A DNA stretch of 64,000 nt. It comes from JBCCEJ01 sp039030335 (GTDB taxonomy: Bacteria > Pseudomonadota > Gammaproteobacteria > HK1). Within the stretch, counting starts at the first letter, position 1. Each line of letters opens with the position of its first letter. The position numbers were made by a program, and so were the translations under genes. The DNA lies in NCBI GenBank assembly GCA_039030335.1, contig JBCCEJ010000015.1:18643-82642 (forward strand). The letters run 5' to 3'. Below are positions 54,690-62,445 of this stretch, piece after piece. Under the pieces are notes generated by a model. It saw only the letters and a program-made list of their open reading frames with translations. It made no database searches and was not told where the DNA came from.

Positions 54690-55565
54690 ATGTCTAACTC
54701 ACTCGCCCAAACGCTTACGCCCACTGATCCATCTATCGAAGATTGGCGGCCAGCGCGCCCCAAACCGACCGGCGGCAGTCGGCACGTCAAGAGCTTTCTG
54801 GAAGATCTCCGCATTGACTACGGTCCAATGGGACTGCTCGGCCGCTTCTTTCTTCGCGCTGACCAGGCGGTTCGCGAACGCGGCATCACGCTGGCGTTTG
54901 CCGACCTGCCGACCGTGCGCGCGGTCAATAAGCAGGTACAGGATCCGTGGTGGGACCTGATGCCGATGTTCGACTGCGAAGCGCATTCGTTCTCGCCCAA
55001 CCGTTCCCTGGCTCTGCTCGGTTACAACGCCGACGGCGACGTCGTGGCGTCACAGGCTGCGCGTGTCTACGACCTGCGCGAGTCTAACCTGCATGGCGCG
55101 GTAGCGGATCTGTCGTTGTTCTACGGTTCGGCCGAGCGCCCCGCGGGCGCCACATGCCAGGTCACGGCCGCCGCCGGTGAGCAGATCAGCGGCTTCGTGA
55201 CGTACTCCGGTTGCGGCTGGTACCGGCCCGACTACCGCGGTCGGCTGCTGTCGACCATCTTACCGCGCATTTCCCGTGCGTTGGCGCTGGCGATGTGGAA
55301 CGCCCAATACACCATCTCTTTCATCGACTGGAAGCTCGTCAGAAAAGGCGTGAGCGAGCGCTATGGTTATCGCAACGCGGACGACGGCGTGCATATCGAC
55401 GGAATGTTCGATGGCGACTTCTACGGGGCGCTGGCGTGGATGCCCCGGGAGCGGTTGCTCGAAGATCTGCAGACCTACTTAGGCGAATCGCTTGCGCAGA
55501 TCGACAGGATGGTTGGTGGACGCGGTGACGAGGTACGGGTTGCCAAGGGGGCAGGTGAACGGTAG
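54690..55565 (+). CDS. Conserved hypothetical protein with GNAT-like features
   Basis: About 291 residues from ATG 54690 (the open frame starts at 54597, but the extension is not credible). The segment YRGRLLSTILPRISRALALAMWNAQYTISFIDWKLVRKGVSERYGY resembles the acetyl-CoA-binding helix and following strands of GNAT acyltransferases, and PWWDLMPMFDCEAH suggests an N-terminal substrate domain. I cannot assign a reaction. Its last 87 bases overlap the end of the convergent PAS-like gene, and an XRE regulator lies just beyond that. Confidence 0.6.
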   Translation: MSNSLAQTLTPTDPSIEDWRPARPKPTGGSRHVKSFLEDLRIDYGPMGLLGRFFLRADQAVRERGITLAFADLPTVRAVNKQVQDPWWDLMPMFDCEAHSFSPNRSLALLGYNADGDVVASQAARVYDLRESNLHGAVADLSLFYGSAERPAGATCQVTAAAGEQISGFVTYSGCGWYRPDYRGRLLSTILPRISRALALAMWNAQYTISFIDWKLVRKGVSERYGYRNADDGVHIDGMFDGDFYGALAWMPRERLLEDLQTYLGESLAQIDRMVGGRGDEVRVAKGAGER

Positions 55566-56339
55566 GACAATTCGACGGTAGCAGGCTCTGCGGCGAATGC
55601 TTCTGGAGGCGCCGATCATGGCGTCGACGTCTTCCAGGAGCGGGACGCCGGTACGCAGCACCTGTTTGTGGGTTCGGGTAACCCACTGGCCGTACACGGT
55701 ATCGGGCTCGTCCTGGTGGCGCGTCCCGCGGGCGTGCGCGACGTACTTGTCGTTGTACACCTTGTAGCCGTTGCCGATATGCTCGATGACCATTTCGTCA
55801 TTCGGCTGGACTCGTGCGATCGTAAAGCGCCCGTTGAACAGGTCAGCGCACAGCTCCGCCATGTTGTGCGCCTGGAAATTCTGCGTCTTCCAGTAGCGGT
55901 AGAGCATGACCTGTGGGTCAGTGGGGTCAAGGCTGTCGAAGTCCACGGTTTCCCACAGGAAGCGCTGATTGTCCTCGTCGAAGATGTCGACGGACAACTG
56001 TTCGATGTGGGTCAACAGCGAGTGCGCGTCACCAAATATCTGATGATTCCATTGCGAGTCATACACGGACAGCGCAGCCCGGCCGATCGGTTGGTCAGTC
56101 AGCTTGTAGAGCAGGGATGTCAGCGCAACCGGAGATACTTTACTTTGGCGTAGGCGGATGTGCGTCCAATCGCCACTTTGTTCCCACGAGACGAAGCCCA
56201 GATTGATGACGGCGAAATCGTGGAACTGTTCCACAGGCATATGGCTCGCGTAGAACAGCCTGAAGTCGCTCCGAACGATGGGCCAGAACTCGCCCTCGTC
56301 GTCGAACATCCAGCGCCGGCGCATCATGCGTCCGACCAC
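55479..56339 (-). CDS. PAS-like signalling or sensory protein, unrecognised family
   Basis: A 286-residue soluble protein without signal peptide or membrane segment. The N-terminal half is rich in aromatic residues (FRLFYASHMPVEQFHDF). The C-terminal half, with RYWKTQNFQAHNMAELCADL and ending in RRIVLPFTCPLGNPYLVTAS, looks like a PAS_5-type domain. I do not recognise the full-length family. It overlaps the convergent GNAT-like gene by 87 bases and is preceded by an XRE regulator on the same strand 60 bases away from its stop-to-start order reversed: the regulator lies upstream of neither gene's coding start but next to this one. Confidence 0.5.
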   Translation of the reverse strand: MVGRMMRRRWMFDDEGEFWPIVRSDFRLFYASHMPVEQFHDFAVINLGFVSWEQSGDWTHIRLRQSKVSPVALTSLLYKLTDQPIGRAALSVYDSQWNHQIFGDAHSLLTHIEQLSVDIFDEDNQRFLWETVDFDSLDPTDPQVMLYRYWKTQNFQAHNMAELCADLFNGRFTIARVQPNDEMVIEHIGNGYKVYNDKYVAHARGTRHQDEPDTVYGQWVTRTHKQVLRTGVPLLEDVDAMIGASRSIRRRACYRRIVLPFTCPLGNPYLVTASTNHPVDLRKRFA

Positions 56340-56399
56340 CGGTGTTGGGCTGACCGTGTCATCTTTCCGGAACTCTCAGACGAGCGATCGCCGGGGGAC

Positions 56400-56849
56400 C
56401 TAGAGGTCCTGGCTCCCTTCGTCTCCTTCCGCGAGAGCACGCGCCGCGGCTACCAGAGCGCGCTTGCGCGCCGGGTCAGTAATGCTGTGGTAGTAAAAAC
56501 GCAGGAGTTCGAAGCCGTCCTTGTTGCGAATCGAGGCGACCGCGGACTCGTGCGACGCTTCGCGCCCGCCGAACATGGCTTCGGCTTCCGGCCCCATGCC
56601 GTCGAAGAACCAACTGACCGGGACGTTCAGGTATTGGCTGAATTTGTACAGGCGCGCCGCTGAAACGCGTTCATAACCCGCTTCGTAGGCGAGCAGCTGT
56701 TCGACATCGAGGCCGGCGGCGGTGGCGAGCTCCTCGACCGTGATGCCGAGAATTCTTCGGCGCATGGCCACTCGCATCCCGACATAGAGATCCGTCGTTT
56801 CGGGGCGAGCGGGCCGATCAGCAGCAAATTCGGTGTTCTTGTCAGTCAT
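56400..56849 (-). CDS. XRE-family helix-turn-helix regulator
   Basis: A 149-residue protein from ATG 56849. The helix-turn-helix spans about 25-80: GMRVAMRRRILGITVEELATAAGLDVEQLLAYEAGY, ending with the VSAARLYKFSQYLNVPVSWFF segment seen in many XRE regulators of alphaproteobacterial type. The C-terminal part is acidic and may bind a ligand or dimerise. It is transcribed before the PAS-like gene on the same strand (60 bases apart). A CRP-like site lies about 100 bases upstream of its start. Confidence 0.85.
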   Translation of the reverse strand: MTDKNTEFAADRPARPETTDLYVGMRVAMRRRILGITVEELATAAGLDVEQLLAYEAGYERVSAARLYKFSQYLNVPVSWFFDGMGPEAEAMFGGREASHESAVASIRNKDGFELLRFYYHSITDPARKRALVAAARALAEGDEGSQDL

Positions 56850-57343
56850 GTGGCAGATCTCAAGTCCTGTTTGGCCGGCCATTGATCCTCAAATCCCGGC
56901 GAAGAATAACAGATTCATAGGCGTTGCATTCTGCTGCCCGGGCTGGGGTTTGTGACCCGCGTCACACGCCGCTCCCATGGGATTGAAGTTCGTATCGCCG
57001 GGTACCTCGCGATCCGCCGGCCGCATCCGGGCCGTGCGAAACGCTGGTGCGACGATTGTTCGCCATGCCCGTGTTAGCGGCAGGAGCGCACGGAACTGAC
57101 CGACGATAAGCGGTGGGAACCAGCTTGCTTTCACTCGCCTCAAGACGAGCGCCCGGAGGTGTCTGCATGGAGCGCGGGCGCATCGTACCTCCCATTATGG
57201 GCAGTGAGACGAAATGGATATTGACGATTCAGCCGACCCACTTCGACCATGAATTCAATCGGTTGTGCGGATCCGGCCGGGTCGCCCGGAGGACGCCGCC
57301 GATCCGGTGTAACGCAAGAAAAACCGCACAGGAGAGGATGCTG
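56850..57343. other. Divergent regulatory region between the XRE regulator and rubrerythrin
   Basis: A 494-base gap without a credible gene. It contains the palindrome at 56951-56966. The open frame running in phase into the rubrerythrin gene from 57113 has no family similarity before the rubrerythrin Met. No clear sigma-70 promoter was identified by eye. Confidence 0.45.
56951..56966. promoter_or_regulatory. CRP/Vfr-type operator
   Basis: The sequence TGTGACCCGCGTCACA contains the two consensus CRP half sites TGTGA and TCACA with the correct 6-base spacer; both half sites are perfect. It is 102 bases from the start of the XRE regulator and 378 bases from that of rubrerythrin, so the regulator is the more likely target. 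Confidence 0.6.
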
Positions 57344-57763
57344 ATGAGTCTTAAGGGCAGCAATACAGAGCAAAATCTGAAAGACGCCTTCGCTGGTGAA
57401 TCGCAGGCTAACCGCCGTTATCTCTACTTCGCTTCCAAAGCGGACGTCGAAGGTTACAACGACGTTTCGACCGTGTTCCGTTCGACCGCGGAAGGTGAGA
57501 CCGGGCATGCGCATGGTCACCTCGAGTATCTCGAAGACGTCGGCGATCCGGCGACCGGCATGCCGATCGGTTCGACCGCTGACAACCTGAAGGCCGCTAT
57601 CGCCGGCGAAACCCACGAATACACCGACATGTATCCCGGCATGGCGAAAACCGCCCGGGACGAGGGTTTCGAAGACATTGCCGACTGGTTCGAAACGCTC
57701 GCGAAAGCCGAGCGCTCGCACGCTAACCGTTTCCAGAAGGCGCTGGATAATCTGGACGGCTGA
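57344..57763 (+). CDS. Rubrerythrin (ferritin-like domain only)
   Basis: A 139-residue protein with the four-helix diiron fold: an FAGESQANRRYLYFA first helix, EGETGHAHGH with an ExxH, and later GETHEYTDMYPGM and AERSHANRF. The C-terminal rubredoxin domain of classic rubrerythrin is absent, so electrons must come from a separate donor. The family reduces hydrogen peroxide. ATG 57344 has GGAGAGG at the right distance; ATG 57338 would be too close. It heads a trio with a dicluster Fe-S protein and a DUF3501 protein. Confidence 0.92.
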   Translation: MSLKGSNTEQNLKDAFAGESQANRRYLYFASKADVEGYNDVSTVFRSTAEGETGHAHGHLEYLEDVGDPATGMPIGSTADNLKAAIAGETHEYTDMYPGMAKTARDEGFEDIADWFETLAKAERSHANRFQKALDNLDG

Positions 57764-57931
57764 CCGGTCGCGACGGTCCGGCACGGCGGCCCCGCGAAGC
57801 GCTGGCAGTTGCCGATGCCTGGACCATCCACCGGTAAGTGCGCGCGCCGCCGTATGGCGGTGCGAGGCGTGCCGTGTACGGCGCGAGCCCTCGCGGGCGA
57901 CTGCGCGCTACGAGTCGATTGGAGGTAGACC

Positions 57932-59263
57932 ATGGTCGCTGTACGCGAAGGCAGTCTTGAAGCTCCCACCCGGCATCCACTCGACTGGCGCTCCGAGGCG
58001 TTCTACGACGAAGCCGATCTGAACGCAGAACTCGAACGGGTGTTCGATATCTGTCATGGCTGCCGGCGCTGCGTAAATCTCTGCCAATCGTTTCCGACCC
58101 TGTTTGATCTCGTAGACGAGTCAGAGACCATGGAGGTCGATGGGGTTGCCAAATCCGATTACGCGCAGGTGGTCGACCACTGTTATCTCTGCGATCTCTG
58201 CTACCTGACCAAGTGTCCCTACGTGCCGCCGCACGAATGGCAAGTGGATTTTCCGCACCTTATGCTTCGCGCCAAGGCGGTCCGGTACCGCAAAGGCGAA
58301 ACGCGCTTCAGGGACCGGGTCATCACGAACACCGATGCCGTCGGCAAGTTCGCGTCCATCCCCGTCGTCGTCAACGCCGTGAACCAAGCCAACAAGACGC
58401 CCGCCTGGCGCAAGGCACTCGAGTCAACGCTCGCCATCCACCCGGAAGCCCACCTGCCGCCGTATGCGTCGCCGCCGCTTCGCTCGCGGCTCGCCAAGCA
58501 CGCGACGAAAGTTGTGACCGCGCAGGCAGCCGGGCGGACCACCGGCAAGGTGGCGCTCTTTGCGACGTGCTACGGCAACTACAACGAACCGCATATCGGT
58601 GAAGACCTGGTCGCCGTGTTCGAACACAACGGCATTGTCGTCACGATCGTACCGAGCGAGCGTTGCTGCGGTATGCCAAAGCTGGAGTTGGGCGATCTCC
58701 AGTCTGTAGAACAGGCTAAGAACCGCAACATTCCAGCACTCGTCGCGATGGTCGAAGCCGGTTGGGATATCGTCGCGCCAGTGCCGTCGTGCGTGCTGAT
58801 GTTCAAGCAGGAACTGCCGCTCATGTTTCCGGAGGATGCAGCGGTAAAACGCGTTGGCAAAGCGATCTACGACCCGTTCGAATATCTGTCCCTGCGCAAC
58901 CGGGCGGGCCACTTCAATACCGAATTTGCCAGGGGCCTCGGCAACGTGGCTTATCAGGTCGCCTGTCATCAACGGGTGCAGAACATCGGGCCGCGCACGC
59001 GCGACATCATGAATCTCATCCCCGATACGGTGATCAAGATGATCGAACGCTGCTCTGGTCATGATGGGACCTATGCAGTCAAGAGTGAGACCTACGCCGC
59101 CGCGCAGAAGATCGCGCGCCCGGTAGCGCGGCAGGTAAAAGCGCACGACGCGGAACACGTCGTCAGTGACTGCCCGATGGCCGCCAGTCATGTTGCACAC
59201 GCGGCGGGGCACGACCACGCGAGCCACCCGATCACTTTGCTGCGACACGCCTATGGCATCTGA
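57932..59263 (+). CDS. Heterodisulfide reductase-related 4Fe-4S protein (GlpC/CCG type)
   Basis: A 443-residue protein. Two [4Fe-4S] motifs lie near the N-terminus: C41, C44, C47, C51 and C84, C87, C90, C95. Two CCG-like domains follow (ERCCGMPKLELG; CHQ and ERCSGHDG, the second being incomplete). This layout is that of GlpC and of HdrB/D-like electron-transfer subunits. It is 168 bases after rubrerythrin and 84 bases before the DUF3501 gene. I infer that it passes electrons to rubrerythrin. Confidence 0.87.
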   Translation: MVAVREGSLEAPTRHPLDWRSEAFYDEADLNAELERVFDICHGCRRCVNLCQSFPTLFDLVDESETMEVDGVAKSDYAQVVDHCYLCDLCYLTKCPYVPPHEWQVDFPHLMLRAKAVRYRKGETRFRDRVITNTDAVGKFASIPVVVNAVNQANKTPAWRKALESTLAIHPEAHLPPYASPPLRSRLAKHATKVVTAQAAGRTTGKVALFATCYGNYNEPHIGEDLVAVFEHNGIVVTIVPSERCCGMPKLELGDLQSVEQAKNRNIPALVAMVEAGWDIVAPVPSCVLMFKQELPLMFPEDAAVKRVGKAIYDPFEYLSLRNRAGHFNTEFARGLGNVAYQVACHQRVQNIGPRTRDIMNLIPDTVIKMIERCSGHDGTYAVKSETYAAAQKIARPVARQVKAHDAEHVVSDCPMAASHVAHAAGHDHASHPITLLRHAYGI

Positions 59264-59347
59264 CGGGATTTCTAGTCGCGCGCGAGCCGCACCTGGCACT
59301 TCGATCGACGCGCTGAGTGCCGCCACAACTATCCGAGTAGCGCAACG

Positions 59348-59935
59348 ATGCAGAAGTTGACCCGAGCCGATTTAATGAGTCTGGAGTCTTACAGCGCCGG
59401 GCGCGGTGAATTCCGCGCGCGCGTGCTGGCTCACAAACGCAACCGACAGGTGTCGTTAGGACCCAACACCACGCTCTACTTCGAAGATCGCCTGACGATC
59501 CAGTACCAGGTTCAGGAAATGCTCCGGATCGAGCGCATCTTCGAAGCGGATGCCATCGAGGAGGAACTCTCGGCGTACAACCCGCTCGTGCCGGACGGTC
59601 GCAATTGGAAAGCGACTTTCATGATCGAATACGACGACCCGGACGAACGCCGCGAGGCGCTGGTGGCACTGCTCGGCATCGAGGACCAGATCTGGGTGCA
59701 GGTGCACGGGCACGACCGCGTGTTTGCGATCGCTGACGAAGACCTGGATCGAACGCGCGACGAGAAAACCTCCGCCGTGCATTTTCTGCGGTTCGAGCTG
59801 ACGGATGCGATGGTCGAGGCGATGCGCAGTCAGGCGCCCATCGCCATGGGCAGTGCGTTGCCCGCCTACGAGCACAGCGTCGTGGCCGTGCCCTCCAGCG
59901 TGCGTGACTCGCTCAGCGCCGATCTGGCGGCGTGA
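59348..59935 (+). CDS. DUF3501 family protein
   Basis: A 195-residue soluble protein matching the DUF3501 family: a KLTRADLMSLESYSAGRGEFRARVLAHKRNRQVSLGP opening, YFEDRLTIQYQVQEMLRIERIFE and FLRFELTDAM near the end. The function is unknown, but the gene follows a rubrerythrin and the Fe-S protein as in other genomes, which points to a common oxidative-stress or redox role. It ends with a palindrome at 59950-59969. Confidence 0.85.
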   Translation: MQKLTRADLMSLESYSAGRGEFRARVLAHKRNRQVSLGPNTTLYFEDRLTIQYQVQEMLRIERIFEADAIEEELSAYNPLVPDGRNWKATFMIEYDDPDERREALVALLGIEDQIWVQVHGHDRVFAIADEDLDRTRDEKTSAVHFLRFELTDAMVEAMRSQAPIAMGSALPAYEHSVVAVPSSVRDSLSADLAA

Positions 59936-59949
59936 ACGCGTCGGACGCG

Positions 59950-59969
59950 CGCTGCCCGGCCGGGCAGCG
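59950..59969 (+). other. Palindrome after the DUF3501 gene
   Basis: A perfect 20-base palindrome (arms CGCTGCCCGG), 14 bases beyond the stop. It can form a hairpin but lacks a T run, so it may end or stabilise the mRNA of the rubrerythrin trio. Confidence 0.45.
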
Positions 59970-59999
59970 AAGACGCAGACGTCGCGGGGAGGGGGGAAT

Positions 60000-60075
<76 letters not shown>

Positions 60076-60120
60076 GCGGGGGCGCGAAGTATAGGGAAAC
60101 GCATCGGGCACCTCAAGTGC

Positions 60121-60140
60121 GCCCGCGGCTGTCCGCGGGC
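60121..60140. other. Hairpin between tRNA-Lys and frc
   Basis: Eight-base perfect arms (GCCCGCGG/CCGCGGGC) around CTGT. It lies downstream of frc in its direction of transcription, but without a T run. It could be the frc transcript end. Confidence 0.4.
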
Positions 60141-60238
60141 AGCCGCGGCGGCGTTGGCCCATGGGAACCCTGCCGTCAGCCGCAGGCGCCGCCCCGGGGC
60201 GGGCATCGCATCAAATTCCGGCGGCTGGCGGTCGCAGT

Positions 60239-61516
60239 TCAGGCGGCCGCGTCGTTCGCGTCTTCCGAGCCGACCGCACCAGCTTCGCGGGCGGCGCGAA
60301 TCTCGTCGTCGGAGAAGCCTAATACCTGGCTCATGATGTCGTAGGTGTGCTCGCCCAGGAGCGGAGAGCGTTCGACGTTGGCCGGGGAGTCCGACAGCTT
60401 GATGGGGTTGCCGACCGTCAGATATGCGCCGCGGGTCGGGTGGGGTACTTCGACCACCGTGCCGGTCTCGCGCAATGAGGGTTCCTCAGCCAACTCTTTC
60501 ATCGACAGAATTGGACCACATGGCACATTCAACGGATTGAGAATGTCCATGGCCTCGAATTTGGTCTTCGTCATGGTCCACTTCTCGATCTCGTCGAACA
60601 TCGTCTCGAGTTTCGGAAGACGCGCCTCCGGCGTGTTCCATTCGGGATCGTCGAGCCAGTCTTCGTGGCCGATCGCGGTCGCGAGGCCTTTGAACGCAGC
60701 CGCTTGCGCGATGACGTAGATGTAGGCGTTCGGATCGGTTTCAAAACCTTTGCATTTCACGACCCAGCCCGGTTGCCCTCCGCCTGATGCATTGCCGGAG
60801 CGGGGCGCCGCGTCGCCAAACTCGCCGTTCGGATACTGCGGGTACTCCTTCAGCGGTCCGTGGGTCAGGCGCTGCTGGTCGCGGAGCTTTACCCGGCAGA
60901 GGTTCAGCACGCCGTCTTGCATCGCGCATTCAACGCGCTGGCCCTTGCCGGTCTGCTCGCGCTGAAACAATGCCGTTACGATCCCGAGAGCGAGATGCAG
61001 TCCGGTGCCGGAGTCGCCGATTTGAGCGCCGGTAACGATTGGCGGGCCATCGTCGAACCCGGTAGTGCTGGCGGAGCCGCCGGTACACTGCGCGACGTTC
61101 TCATACACCTTGCAGTCGGCATAGGGGCCGGGCCCAAAACCTTTGACCGATGCGTAGATGATGCGTGGATTAATCTCCTGAATGCGCTCCCAGGAAAAGC
61201 CCATGCGGTCGAGCGCGCCCGGCGCGAAGTTCTCGGCCAGCACGTCGCACTCTTCGATGAGGCGCGTGAATATCTTCTTGCCCTCGTCGCTCTTGGTGTT
61301 CAGCGTGATGCTGCGCTTGTTGTGGTTCAGCATCGTGAAGTACAGGCTGTCGACGTCCGGAATGTCCTGCAACTGCCCGCGCGTCGCGTCACCAACCCCG
61401 GGGCGTTCAACCTTCAGGACGTCGGCGCCAAACCAAGCCAGCAGCTGGGTGCAGGTGGGACCGGACTGGACGTGCGTCATGTCGAGAATGCGCACACCTT
61501 CTAATGCTCTGCTCAT
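60239..61516 (-). CDS. frc: Formyl-CoA:oxalate CoA-transferase (class III, Frc)
   Basis: A 425-residue family III CoA-transferase. The chain follows the Oxalobacter/E. coli Frc closely in many stretches: THVQSGPTCTQ, RGQLQDIPDVDSLYFTMLN, ENFAPGALDRMGFSW, GAQIGDSGTG with the catalytic Asp, CAMQDGVLNLCRVKLRDQQRL and the glycine loop SGGGQPGW. It moves CoA from formyl-CoA or succinyl-CoA to oxalate. ATG 61516 opens the family's GVRILDMTH strand; the longer frame to 61624 has no support. No oxalyl-CoA decarboxylase is in the window. It is divergent from a MaoC-fold gene. Confidence 0.88.
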   Translation of the reverse strand: MSRALEGVRILDMTHVQSGPTCTQLLAWFGADVLKVERPGVGDATRGQLQDIPDVDSLYFTMLNHNKRSITLNTKSDEGKKIFTRLIEECDVLAENFAPGALDRMGFSWERIQEINPRIIYASVKGFGPGPYADCKVYENVAQCTGGSASTTGFDDGPPIVTGAQIGDSGTGLHLALGIVTALFQREQTGKGQRVECAMQDGVLNLCRVKLRDQQRLTHGPLKEYPQYPNGEFGDAAPRSGNASGGGQPGWVVKCKGFETDPNAYIYVIAQAAAFKGLATAIGHEDWLDDPEWNTPEARLPKLETMFDEIEKWTMTKTKFEAMDILNPLNVPCGPILSMKELAEEPSLRETGTVVEVPHPTRGAYLTVGNPIKLSDSPANVERSPLLGEHTYDIMSQVLGFSDDEIRAAREAGAVGSEDANDAAA

Positions 61517-61756
61517 CGGGTCGTACTCCGTCGCTTCTGGTTTGCCGCGCTGGTCCTGGACGTCGGGCACCCGCGCGTGATGTTCGGGGCGGCGCCGCCG
61601 AATCTCCCTGGTAGATGAGTTCACTCATCTGGATGCTGCGCGCGAAGTGGGCGTGAGCCCCTCCCCATCGCGGGTCCGGGAGTGGTGTGTCGCGATGCGG
61701 TCTCCGAACCGCCGGCCGGGCCTCGTAGCTTGCGGTGCCAGGTGCCAGAACGCGTC

Positions 61757-61773
61757 TGGTATACAATATACCA
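61757..61773. promoter_or_regulatory. Palindromic operator, GntR/FCD-type
   Basis: The 17-base sequence TGGTATACAATATACCA has perfect 7-base arms (TGGTATA) around CAA. TGGTATA half sites are used by several GntR-family regulators of the FCD group such as NanR. It covers the -10 hexamer of the minus-strand promoter, which suits a repressor. The regulator is not in the window. Confidence 0.6.
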
Positions 61774-61792
61774 ACGGTGTTAATCCTCACAA
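61765..61792 (-). promoter_or_regulatory. Probable sigma-70 promoter of frc
   Basis: On the minus strand TTGTGA (61792-61787) and TATATT (61770-61765) are 16 bases apart. Transcription would start near 61758, giving a leader of about 240 bases before frc. The long leader lowers confidence, or it may itself hold control elements. Confidence 0.45.
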
Positions 61793-61952
61793 CCGTTGTG
61801 CCGCGAGGCGCGAAAATGCTCTTGGCGCACGGGTGTGTAGGTCGACTTTGGCAGCATGCGCACGCGGCGGGCTAGACTCCGCACGATGCAGGTGCCTGCG
61901 GACTCGCTCGTGGGTGCGCGGTGAGGACAGACAGATCAAGAGGAAGCCGCAG

Positions 61953-62438
61953 GTGTCAAATGACCACAGCAACACGATGCGTACGGTTGGCAGAGGTTTT
62001 TACTGGGATGAGTTGACGGTGGGTGAGCAGTTCAAGACGCTCAACCGCACGATCACCGAAGCTGATATCGTCAACTTCATCGGTGTGACCGGCATGGTCG
62101 AGACCATTTTCACCGATCTTTCGTTCGACTCTTCGCACGGCGCGGCGATGCATGGGCGGGTCGCTCCAGCGGCGCTGACCTATACGATCATCGAAGGATT
62201 GCTGGTGCAGTCGACGATGCAAACGACCGGGCTTGCGCTGTTGGAAGTCGAAAAGAAGATATTGAAGCCCGTCGTGGCTGGCGACACGGTGCACTGCGAA
62301 GTCGAGGTGCTCGCAACCCGGGAGACCAGCAAAGGCGGGCGCGGGATCGTGACGACCGGTAACTCCATCGTCAATCAGCGCGGCGAGACCGTCATCTACT
62401 ACAAGGCCACCCGCATGATGGCGGGATCTCCGGGCTGA
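61953..62438 (+). CDS. MaoC-fold (hot-dog) protein lacking the usual hydratase motif
   Basis: A 161-residue single hot-dog domain. GTG 61953 is favoured by AAGAGGA 8 bases upstream; an ATG at 61977 is the alternative. YWDELTVGEQFKTLNRTITEADIVNFIGVTG is the MaoC opening. The catalytic stretch that usually reads GDxNPxHxD after VTG is GMVETIFTD here, so the Asp/His pair of (R)-enoyl-CoA hydratases is not in place. It may be a thioesterase, a diverged dehydratase or a binding protein. The divergent frc gene suggests CoA metabolism. Confidence 0.75.
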   Translation: MSNDHSNTMRTVGRGFYWDELTVGEQFKTLNRTITEADIVNFIGVTGMVETIFTDLSFDSSHGAAMHGRVAPAALTYTIIEGLLVQSTMQTTGLALLEVEKKILKPVVAGDTVHCEVEVLATRETSKGGRGIVTTGNSIVNQRGETVIYYKATRMMAGSPG

Positions 62439-62445
62439 GCTGGCG

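Larger units (their letters stand above)
61517..61952. other. Divergent regulatory region between frc and the MaoC-fold gene
   Basis: A 436-base gap without a credible gene. It holds the minus-strand promoter and overlapping palindrome described at 61757-61792. A short locally AT-rich patch (61755-61790) stands out. Confidence 0.5.

Noticed and set aside
61647..61952. N-terminal extension of the MaoC-fold protein
   Set aside because: The extension is Arg/Cys-rich and passes through the operator region. A good ribosome site supports GTG 61953.
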